DNA of 64,000 nt from the NCBI GenBank assembly GCA_963971305.1, contig OZ020309.1, positions 19,089,001-19,153,000 on the forward strand. The letters run 5' to 3'. The stretch comes from Arcuatula senhousia. Lineage: Eukaryota; Mollusca; Bivalvia; Mytilida; Mytilidae. Below are positions 35,721-47,100 of the stretch, piece after piece (positions within the stretch are counted from its first letter, which is position 1; every line of letters starts with the position of its first letter). The position numbers were made by a program, and so were the translations under genes. The notes below the pieces were generated by a model. That model had not been told where the DNA came from, ran no database searches, and saw only the letters and a list, made by a program, of their open reading frames with translations.

Positions 35721-36350
35721 ACCCTTTCATTATTCATACATGTAAAATTATCATAGAAAATTTCAAGTTTGTGGGTTCTTTTGTTATTTCTGTCTGTACC
35801 TGAATTGAATTAGTCTGACTTACCCTATAATGTTTCTTCTTTTTGGTTATGTTGTTTCACAGAACATACAAGGAAGGTCTTTACTAAAAAAGAAATAATC
35901 GGTAATTACATTGGCTGGTGACTATTTTGATATTTAGCAACCAATTATAATTACGCCCTTTACTGTACCTCACAATTTAATTCAGGGACGGAGCAAAAAT
36001 TTTCGAAAGGGGGGGGGGTCACATGAAAACGATAGAGGGGGAGGGGAGGTGGTTTCCAGACAATTTCTGCCGAAATTCTACAAGAATAAGAATAAGAATA
36101 TTTTTTTTAGCCAGTGACTGGGCCCATTTCTGGGCAAATGTTACATTAAACATACAACATGTTCACAGACATTAGTTATTTAATTTGTTGGCACAGAATC
36201 AGAGCCTGTACAAAAACTTAAAAGCATATGTATAACATTTCCCTCTTTAGTTTATCACTTTTGTCTTAACTCAAATCATTTAATTATGAATTTACCCAAG
36301 TTTTTCAAGTTTCTACAAGAAACTTACACAATTTTTCACAGAACAGGAAG
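35706..36350 (+). repeat. dispersed repeat shared with 61745-62160
   Basis: Common landmarks: 'ccctttcattattcatac', 'gtttgtgggttcttttgt', 'gtctgtacctgaattgaatt', 'acaaggaaggtctttactaa' and 'aattacgcccttnactg'. The copy here is longer because of a Met-Ala-poor G-rich insert near 36008-36050. Confidence 0.8.
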
Positions 36351-37371
36351 GTGTTCCGCCGTATATTTTTCGACACAGGATGTCACACTTGAAACAAGTG
36401 TTTTAGACAAATTTAGCCTAAAATGTATGAATTCTAACGTAAAGGGCAAATTTTTTTCGTGTTTTGGTTATTTTTTGTCAGTTTTGTTAACTGTTTTTCT
36501 AACATGAATTGACTTTTTACTGTTTTGGTTATTCATTTGTTATATTTTTGAACAAAAACGCTTTTTTTGTAAACTATTTTCAGCGAAAAGAAAAAATGCT
36601 GACAAACTTTTACACTTTTTGATAGTTTAAAAGACAAACTTATAATCATAAAGAATAAATATACCAATTTAAAGTTAGTATTGATCACAAACCCTATTCT
36701 AATGAATATTTCCTACCTTTTTAATGTTTCGTTTTTGTCGTTCTATAAAATAAACAAGGAAGGTAAATACTAAAAATAGAAATTGATGACGTGGGTTAGT
36801 GACGATTTGAAACAAGATATATTTAAAAGGCGGGTTATTTTAAATCTGATATAAAATAAGATTTTTCAATTTAGCCTTGCGAAGCTCGTTATATACAATT
36901 CTTCAGGTACTTTAAATAAAATGAAACACAAGACAATTCGTTTAAATATGTCACCTGTAAGATGACGTTAATAGTTTGCATTTTTGTTTTAAAATAATAT
37001 TTCTTTTACGGTACCATAAGCAATATAAAACTATTAACAGGTTTTTTTTCGGGTAACACTTTTAAACAAGATAATTGTAACCTAAAATAGCCGTCATGGT
37101 GAAGATAAAAGGGTTCACATTTCAAGATATCCAATCTTATTAAATTTATCACTGCTCCCGTTTTCTAGTATGTCGCGTGGAAAATTAGAAAATGGGAACA
37201 GTGATTAGATTGAATATTAACAAAACCCGTCATATCATTGTTTTAATACTTAATTTAAACAGTGTACTTAAGGGTCAAATTCCTAAATACATTCATGAAT
37301 ACTTCTTTGTATTTTTTCAATAGACACAATACTAACATGTTTCGGTTTAATGCTGGTGACAAAAGTATCAG
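36351..37371. other. no gene seen
   Basis: A diverged trace of the previous repeat occurs near 36745-36830 ('acaaggaaggtaaatactaa', 'gggttagtgac'). No LU- or ShKT-type exon was found upstream of the one at 37372. Confidence 0.4.
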
Positions 37372-37511
37372 CCGACGTGTGTCGAGACTCAGACGCTGGC
37401 CTGTGTAACCTTATTATGAACAGAGTATCAGAATTCTGTGGTGATCCATGTTTGGCAAAGCTATGTAGGAAATCGTGTAACATATGTCGTAGGTATCCTG
37501 AATTTCTTTAA
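37372..37511 (+). CDS. ShKT-like terminal exon of a probable upstream sister gene
   Basis: After a possible acceptor 'agtatcag', the frame reads ADVCRDSDAGLC ... FCGDPCLAKLCRKSCNIC and then RRYPEFL-stop. Cysteine spacing at the end (CxxxCxxC) is that of ShKT domains, and it aligns with the exon at 42698-42832, sharing an unusual seventh cysteine (CxxxCxxxxLC here as CGDPCLAKLC). The phase at the acceptor (one base carried over) is also the same. A donor 'gtaggt' at 37489 would equally allow splicing onward in the phase used by the LU exon at 39669. The nearby signal-peptide exon at 38067 makes a separate upstream gene ending here more likely. Confidence 0.6.
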
Positions 37512-37686
37512 ATATTTTTTGTTCTATATTTGCGTAACCCAACTCGTTTGATTGTTCTAAAACAGGAGCTGGTTTGCCTTTAGTTTTTATAATAACTTTT
37601 AGTTTTAGAATGCAGTAGCGTAGCTTCCATTGAGGCAATTAGACAAATGCCTCACAAAATGAAAATAAAAAAAATAATAGAAATGT

Positions 37687-37689
<3 letters not shown>

Positions 37690-37766
<77 letters not shown>
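37690..37766. repeat. (GA)n microsatellite
   Basis: About 75 bp of nearly pure GA with two interruptions. It creates a spurious Ser/Leu-rich minus-strand frame. Confidence 0.97.
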
Positions 37767-38066
37767 AACACACATGAAAAAATCAACGCGGGTTGGCGAA
37801 CATTGCAGTTTGCCGGAGAATCTCACGTATCCGTGACCGTCGTCCGCAGTATTAAAATGTCGGATTATAAAAAAAATTCAATACCATTAATTTGAAGATT
37901 CGCACAGCAAATTTTACGAATTCGTTAAGTACATATACAGTCATGTATAAACTTTGATTTTTCACAAACGGGAACATTCCGACTTTGTCCGCATAGATTT
38001 TGTTATTTTTATCTCCCATACGGCCAATAGGGTAAAATTTCACTTACAGTTTTACAGTGGTCTAAA

Positions 38067-38124
38067 ATGGACTCAAGGAGAGTTCCTCTATGTCTCGTTT
38101 GTTTTCTTGTTGTCTTTGTCCCAG
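38067..38124 (+). CDS. signal-peptide exon
   Basis: ATG followed by 18 residues: a short basic start (MDSRRVP) and a hydrophobic core rich in Leu, Val, Cys and Phe, ending VP. The donor is 'cccag|gttaac', leaving one base. Joining in phase to 39669 puts ALDCYTC directly behind the leader, as is usual for secreted LU proteins. Shadow frames in other phases are ignored. Confidence 0.6.
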
Positions 38125-41100
38125 GTTAACTCTTCAGATAATTACCCAAATGTCCAGGTATTTTTTTGGCTTTTGCTCACGATGCCAGTAGGGTCCCATG
38201 CGAGAGGTAGTTTTCGGCAATGAGACGACTTAAACACTGAAGCCGTTCCACCATGAAAGACGACAGGCTCTAAGGTCTATCCTGCTTATACATACACCGG
38301 GATTGTTTCATTTCCAAAGAGAACGTAGGCTGGGGCCTCTTAAATTTTAGATGTCACACTTCTGTTTTAGACATGATTAATACTAAAAATGAAAGTCATG
38401 GTCACAACAGCACTATTTTTTTTAGAAAATATTACCTCTAAATAAAGTGTGAATATAATAGCATTATCTTGATTTTGTCTGTCTGTCTTTCAAAAGGTTC
38501 TGAACACAAAAGTTAGAAAAGAAGTGCAGAGATAAAATTTTACACGATCATTCACTCACTGTCATTTGAAGATTTGTATAGTTAACTTTTATGCAAATCC
38601 ATTGAAATAATGCAATAAAAATTTTTAAAAATGCCAAGCGGATCATATAAATACCAGTTTTCCAAAAGTTTTACCTCATCATTTTCTTAAATTAAAGACA
38701 GGAAAACGCGTCTCTGTCGTTCAAATAGAAAAACAAATTTCTGGAGGAGGCAAACCCCCCTAGATCCCCCCCCCGAAAAAAAATGTGCATCGCTTCGCTC
38801 GGCGAATTCCTTCACTAAATATAAGAGGCAAGCTACGCCCCTGGAATGGCATTAAAACAAGTCTAAAGCTTTACCTTGTTGTTTTTTCCTTACAATTTAA
38901 TATTTTCTTAATCAAGCCAGCGCTCTGGAGATAGCCCTGCTTTTCTTATGGGGCAAGACCCCCTTTACTTATAATTAAATATCTGTAGCGATTCAACTGT
39001 TTTTTTTTTGCATATATAGCTACATGTATACAGCAAATTGTTCATAAATAAACAACCCCTGAGAAAATAGGGTCATTATGTACAAAAAAGAAATTTTGGA
39101 TTGCTTTTTGTCACGGAAACAGCAATAATTTGATTAAAAAAACCTGAAAAAAAGTGTCAACATACTTTTTTGCATGAAATTTGAACACTGTTCTTCCCAA
39201 ATATTGCTATCTTAAGGGCCATAACAAGTTTTTTATTTTTGAACTTAGAGATACACAACCCTAGTTTCCCTTTGCATCCGCCATGCTTTTTAAACATAAA
39301 GCTAGCAACACTTAAAAATGTATCAAAATTTTGGGGATGTTTAGTTATAGACAATTTGGTTGAGTACGACAATAGAATAAGAGCACTTGCCACACTGTGC
39401 ACATAAACCAGCTGTATTAAAAATCCAACAAATGATGTAGTCTTCAAAATGAACAATGATTGCTGCTGGTCGAATGTGCAATTGTCCATAGACAACACGA
39501 TACATATGGAAAGACCCCTTCTGAACATAGAATAGCTAGGATTAAGACGACTTATAAAAACAAAAGGTTTGAATAATTGATACATGGTTTAGGGAAAGAA
39601 AGAAAAATATACCACGTTTATTTTTATTATGATGAAGTCCACTCCGTTTTACTTTGAATTATTTACAGCACTAGACTGTTATACATGTAATTACGAATCT
39701 GCTGTTTCTGCTTGTACAAATATCTTAACCTGTAATGATCCGACGGACGTAAGTGTTTTAATTGTAACACTAAGCAAGAAGCAAAGAAGAACCTAATACT
39801 GCGATGTCTTAAAAGCTAGTGCAAAATCAGTAGAACCGATAGACAAGACGGGCAAAATATAGAATCAACGCAACAAAACAAACACACACAATAATAATTT
39901 GTAAACCGGAACTCATCAAACATGTCAAAGTCGAAAAGAGGATAACCGCTTCCCTTTGGTTTAAACCCAATTTTATAAAGTTTTCAAAACAAAAAAATAT
40001 CATCGCTTCCCATAATAATGCATTGTATACATTACTGAATGTATATGTATTGATTAATGATCATAAACAAAAGAGGTCTTAAGTACGCGTTGGCAAATGT
40101 AAAGAAAACTTTTTTAGATTTTAAGAAATCAAAAGAAGCAAACAAGGACCAAAGGGGCATAGAAAAAGGGCCAAGATAAAATCAGCACACTCAAAAGACG
40201 TTTGATTTATCATTAAAATTAAACGCGTGTAACATAACGGCAAAAACTAATTGACATCTTGAATGTTTTCAATAAATATAAAAAAACATCAAGTACTTAT
40301 ATAAAAGTTTTTTATTTTTTTATTTCTCTTTAATTTGACGTCTGTTTTCTGACTTGTAGTATTGTTTTATAACCCAAACGTTCACAACACATTTTACAGA
40401 GGCCTATAGGTTAGGATGCGGTAGTAGACAGGTAAAGTAAATAAGTGTACTCACCTTTTTGGTCCATCTGTTCACTTATATGATATCAAAATATGATTTA
40501 AATTCATATGCAAATATTTCTTATATGTACCAAAGAAACTTCCATGTTAAAATATTCCATACAAGACAACAAATCTTGGTCTACGATGGTTATCACAAGT
40601 CTTGTAGTCGGACTTTTTATAACAAAGTAAAACCAATGGCTTTTTCAAAATTAAAAACAATGACTACACCTTAATTTATGCATATATTTGACAGACCAAC
40701 TGGTGTCCCATTCTAATTCGTTACATGTACTTTGTTTATTGCAGACTTGTCTTCAATATTCGTCACGTCCAGAACAGCCAGGACGTAAACGCGCCAGTAT
40801 AGAGGCTGGCTGTTGTAACGCAGATAAATGTAACAATAAGCCACCACCTTTACTGAAGATAACGTCTCCTAAAAACTACACAGGACTGGGTAAATGATCT
40901 TTAGTTCATTAAATGAAGTGTTTGAAGAAGCAGAGGTCGGATGGAGCACCCGAATGTCAAAGTTCGAAAGGTCAAAACCAGTAAACACAAACAAGGACAG
41001 AACGAAAACAAACAGACAACATATACAACATAGAAACACAAAAACTGTTGAACATTAATTAACAACGCAAACTCTAGTCGCTATGAGAGTGAACTCAGGT

Positions 41101-44100
41101 GTTCCGTAAGAGTTAGTGGTTCTTGTTTGCTGAAGTACATACGTCGCGCTGCAAATTTCTAATTCAATGTGTCAAAGTAGACATTCACTAAGAACACACA
41201 ACAAAAATCCTCAACAAATAATGAAACCACTAAGTAATACAAATGACAACAAAGTTCCAGACAATAAATTTTGCTACGCCTGACGCGCGTTTCGTCTATT
41301 CAAGACTCATCAGAGGCGCTCTACCAAAAATATTGAAAATGCCAAACACTGTATAAATATGAAGAGCATAGAACAGTATAACCAAAAATACCAAAATGGG
41401 GAACCAAATTATACTAAGATAATCAACCTATGTCTGGGGTAGGAAGAACCTTAGGGTTTAGACAATTTTGAAATTTAGACGGATAATTTATAGCTTTGAT
41501 GTATTCTCCAACTCAAAAAGTGTTGGTGCCGGAGCGGGCTAACCTCGGGGAATTTACACTCCACCAGCAGTGCTAACCTTCACGTGTGTTCGAAATACAA
41601 ATGACAACAAAGTTCCAGACAATAAATTTTGCTACGCCTGACGCGCGTTTCGTCTATTCAAGACTCATCAGAGGCGCTCTACCAAAAATATTGAAAATGC
41701 CAAACACTGTATGAATATGAAGAGCATAGAACAGTATAACCAAAAATACCAAAATGGGGAACCAAATTATACTAAGATAATCAACCTATGTCTGGGGTAG
41801 GAAGAACCTTAGGGTTTAGACAATTTTGAAATTTAGACGGATAATTTATAGCTTTGATGTATTCTCCAACTCAAAAAGTGTTGGTGCCGGAGCGGGCTAA
41901 CCTCGGGGAATTTACACTCCACCAGCAGTGCTAACCTTCACGTGTGTTCGAAATACAAATGACAACAAAGTTCCAGACAATAAATTTTGCTACGCCTGAC
42001 GCGCGTTTCGTCTATTCAAGACTCATCAGAGGCGCTCTACCAAAAATATTGAAAATGCCAAACACTGTATAAATATGAAGAGCATAGAACAGTATAACCA
42101 AAAATACCAAAATGGGGAACCAAATTATACTAAGATAATCAACCTATGTCTGGGGTAGGAAGAACCTTAGGGTTTAGACAATTTTGAAATTTAGACGGAT
42201 AATTTATAGCTTTGATGTAACGTACATTTATTCATATTGCATGTTTAACATCAAAGTTCTGGCCATTTCTTAAAATGTCTCAATGTCTAATGACTACTCA
42301 GAGGCGTTCTGTTTAAAGATGTGAATGCCCAAAATAAAATAAATATGAAGAGCATGGAAATGTAGCAAAAAAAAAAACCAACCCAACCTATATCAAGAGT
42401 AGAAAGCAAAATGGAAGTGATATATCATCGTCTGCAAAACACCACAGCAATAAATTGAACAAATTAAGAGCACCAACGAAATAAGCATGGTTCTTCAACC
42501 AAATTAAGGCAAGTAGTTTTTGGTTTGGGTCATTCTGATAACAAGCCATACTTTAAAACAGTATTTGATGTTTTGAATGAAAACAAAAACATTTAAAAAC
42601 AATTGTCCATTTTATCCTACAAATGTAATGCAAATCAGTGAACATCGATACCCTTATTCAAAATATCATTATCTGTCATTCAAGCTCGCATTTTCAGCTC
42701 CAACATCAGACCCCTATAAATGCCAGAATCGAGATGATGACGTTTGTACACAGCTTGCTCTCGTTCTTGGTACACCATGCACAGATGAGTGCATTGCTAC
42801 TAAACTTTGTCCACATATGTGTAGAAAATGTTGTAAGTAGAAATAATGTTATCGGTCATACATTTGTAAAGACAAAGTAATACATATGACAACAAAGTTC
42901 CAGACAATAAATTTTGATACGCCTGACGCGCGTTTCGTCTATTCAAGACTCATCAGAGGCGCTCTACCAAAAATATTGAAGATGCCAAACACTATATGAA
43001 TATGAAGAGCATAGATCAGTAAAACCAAAAATACCAAACTGGGGAACCAAATTATTACTAAGATAATCAACCTATGTCTGGGGTAGGAAGAACCTTAGGG
43101 TTTAGACAATTTTGAAATTTAGACGGATAATTTAAAGCTTTGATGTTTTCTCCAACTCAAAAGTGTTGGTGCCGGAGCGGGCTAGCCTCGGGGAATTGAA
43201 ACTCCACCAGCAGTGCTAACCTTCACTTGTGTTCGAAAAACAAATGACAACAAAGTTCCAGACAATATATTTTGATACGCCTGACGCGCGTTTCGTCTAT
43301 TCAAGACTCATCAGAGACGCTCTACCAAAAATATTGAAAATGCCAAACACTATATGAATATGAGCATAGAAAAGTAAAACCAAAAATACCAAACTGGGGA
43401 ACCAAATTATTACTAAGATAATCAACCTATGTCTGGGGTAGGAAGAACCTTAGGGTTGAGACAATTTTGAAATTTAGAAGGTCTAATTTTCAGGTGACAA
43501 TATTTTTTCTAGGAAACTTCTTTAACCTTCGTTCACTTATGATTTACTTATAAACTTATAAAGATGGTCACCATTGTCAACACTTATGATTAACTTATAT
43601 ATTTATTACCACCCGCACCGCACCATTCGGTGGAGGCACTCTTAGAAATTCATTCAGTAACCTTAACTTTGTTACCTTTTATTTTGCGTTAGCAACGGTA
43701 ACAGCAGCTTAGTAAAGGTAACAACAAAATTACCGAATTTGGAGAATCAATCTCAAATGTCCATAAGACGAGACATAACAAGAAAGACATACCGGAAAAA
43801 TTAAAGACCATAATGGTCCTGAATTGGTACAGGCATTTCAAAAGAAATTGTGGGTAAAACCAGGTTTTAAGGCGAACCAAACCTCACTCTTCCGATCTTT
43901 GGGTCCGGTAGTTACAACAGCTTTGTGATGACATATCAGGGATGCTTTGGTGATCATCTCAGTACATCAACCAGTTATACACTAACCAAAGCAAGAACTA
44001 ACCATTTCGTCTAACATGATATTGAATTTTTCTAATTAAGTAGTCATGGTAGTAGCTTGACTATTATTTAGCGAAATATGCAACCATAAAGCTATAGCCT

Positions 44101-47100
44101 ATAAATTAGCAACAGTAATTGCTAGTTTTGCGTTTTATTGTTTTAAAGAATTAAGAAAGTAATTACAATAAAAATTTTGCATTTTGAACAAAACCATTAC
44201 GGAATTTGTTTTTGTGTCTGCTCTATTCTGATTTCCTTGTGATTTATGTTTAGGGTTGTATTATTTCTTCCAAATATTTGTTTGGTTATCTTTGTTTTGT
44301 TTTCAGATTACTGTCTAGACTGCAATGAAGTTTCACATCCAGACAACTGCACAGAAACAACAGCATGTGGTAACGGGACGGTAAGAATAAATCAAGGTTT
44401 TAAAACGAAATTACAGTATTTAAGTTTTGTATCTTAAATATCGAGGAAGAAAAAAATAAACAATAGACAATCATAAGTAATTAAAGAACGCAATCATGTT
44501 CCTGGCTTGATTCACAGAATTATAGGATCTTACATAAAACTTGAAAAAAAGCTGCTGAACTTTCACGAGTAATGGAATTTATAAGTCTTTTTGCGAGTTG
44601 GGCACTACAGAACTGGCCATGATATCATAGAAATTCCATCACCAGATCATTTCCGGCTCTCCAAGAACTTTTTAAGTACTTATTCCTTCAGCAAACAAAC
44701 ATTGTTCATGTTCCGTTTTTATTGTTACTCGCCATTTTATCATTGCTAAATGTATTGTGAAGTTGCGTTTTCTCGGATATATCACACATGTACTGTGACG
44801 CTGTTGTTTTTGGAAAAAAAATATTGTGACGTTGAAACCTGTTGTCCTTTGAACTGTTTTTTTTTATGTCCCTGTAAACAAATTATCTCATCTGTATATT
44901 AGAAGGTTGAAATACGCTTACGTAAAGCATCTCTTACTTGTCATCTCAACTCGAAAACGCCAATTTACGGAAGGAATAGGGTTCTGACCATGTCTTAGGA
45001 CACCATACCTTCCTCTGATGACACCAAAACTCCATATTATGACATCAAACCCCTTCCTATGGCACCAGACCTCCCTTTCATGATATTAAACGTGTCTCTC
45101 TAATAACACATAACTAAGCTTTTAAAAAGTTGGTTCATCTGATACGAATTTGATAGGGTTACTTGAGAACGAACAATCCATTTTGTTCATTGTTTTTTTG
45201 TGGGGTCTCAATTTTCATGGTTCCAACGGGTTTCTTAATTCCACGAAAATTAGTCCAAAGAAATTTTTATTTTCCCTTGGCTAATTTAAGCATCATATGC
45301 AAACAACTTAAATCTAAAACATAAAAAAAGAAAAAAAAAAACAAGCAAATGATATGATTTTTTTTATGTGAAACAACGACAATTGTTACCCACGAATAGG
45401 TATGAATACACAGTGATTTGAACTAAAAGCAAGAGAATGTTGAAAACAAGCGCTCATGCACTCATTTTTTCATTTATAGGTATGATAATTAATGTATAAA
45501 GGTTTTATTAGATTAATAAATGTTGTGGTGTGGCAAGTTAAAATGGAGACAATAAAATAAGTAGGTTGGTTAAACCACACATAAAAGGTAAAAATATCAA
45601 ATATAAAACTAATATAAATAAATAAAGAATACATCTTAAATCTAAAAAGCCCAAATTTTCGGCTTTCAGCCTTCGTCGGGGGCAGAGCAAAGAAAAAAAT
45701 CACGACCGCCACGTTCTGAGGACAACCAACAAGTGAATATAGTAAAAAGTGTTCACTCGATAAAAACAACCACGTCATCATCCCCCAAATCCTGAACTGA
45801 GCAATATAGCAATAGGCCAAATCATACCCAAAGAATCAAATTAAGTAAATTACTAAGAAATGATTTGATTTTTGACATTGATGCCGAAAGGACGTGCTGT
45901 TCCCAGGAATTTTATTATTCTCTGCTCAAGGAACTGTCTTTGTTTCTCGCCGTGATGGGTTTGAAGCAGAACCGTGACTTGCATATCTTTTATACTGTGG
46001 CCGGACCCTCGAAAATGCTCCCCAACTGGACATTCAGTATCTCTGGTGACACTGTTTTTGTGTTCCACAAAACGGTCCCCGAGTCTCCGACAAGTTTCAC
46101 CAACATAAATCATGGAACATCGCTTACATCTTATAGCGTATACGACGTTTTCGGTAATGCAGGTGAACCCATCCTTCAGTTGGAAAGTTTTCGAGGGACC
46201 AACCACAGCATCGGTCTCCCATGTGAGCGGACAAGTAGAGCAGCGAGTTCTTTTACAAGGACGTGTACCTTTGTAGCTGGCGGGTTGACGTGACGACCTA
46301 TACGAACTGCTGACCAGTTGCTGTTTAAGACTCTTGCCCTTTTTAAAAGCCGTAATAGGGGTAGAGTCAGCAAAAACAGTGGACATATACTCATCTTTGA
46401 GGACAATGGATTTAAAGTTGCGAATAAGGATGTTCTGGATGGCAACATTGTGAGGGTGATAAGTAAGGACTAACGGAACACGATCATTGGTGCTCTTCAC
46501 CCGGGGCTCCATTGCATCGCGTCTGTTCACACGGGAAACCGAGGACACGGCCCTGTCCAAGACTTTGTCAGGATAACCTCTCTTCGTGAAGAAAGATCTC
46601 ATCTTGTTACACTGGATCACAAAATCCTTATCGTCATTGCAGATACGACGAAGCCTCAAAAACTGCGACTTCGGGATGGCGTCTTTGCAGGAGGAAGGAT
46701 GACAGGATTCGTAATTCAGATAACAATGAGCATCGGTAGGTTTAAAGAACACCGATGTAGAGATCTTACCGTCTGTGATAGTACAGTTAATGTCAAGGAA
46801 TGAGAGGCTATCCTGAGTGATGTTGAAAGTGTATTTGATTGCAGGGTGGTAGGAAGAGACAAAGTTGATAAAAGATTTCAACTCTTCTTCACTGTCGGAT
46901 GAGACTCCAAATACATCATCGATGAACCGTTTGTAAAGTTCCGGGACTGGACCGATGTATTCGGAGAACATTTTTTCCTCTAAATACCCTACAAACAAAC
47001 ACGCAAAACTTGGACCCATTTTGGTGCCCATGGCTACGCCACCCGATTGGTTGTAGAACTTCCCATCGAACTGAAAAGTATTCAGGTTGAGGACAAGTTC

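Noticed and set aside
37605..37826. Ser/Leu-rich minus frame
   Set aside because: Translation of the (GA)n microsatellite.
40399..40431. Shorter version of the middle LU exon using the acceptor 'ttttacagag'
   Set aside because: The acceptor at 40359 gives a 72-bp exon equal in length to its counterpart at 51239 and restores the expected cysteine, so it is preferred.
41240..43495. CRISPR-like regular direct repeats
   Set aside because: Units are 358 bp without unique spacers, in a eukaryotic intron; this is an ordinary tandem repeat.
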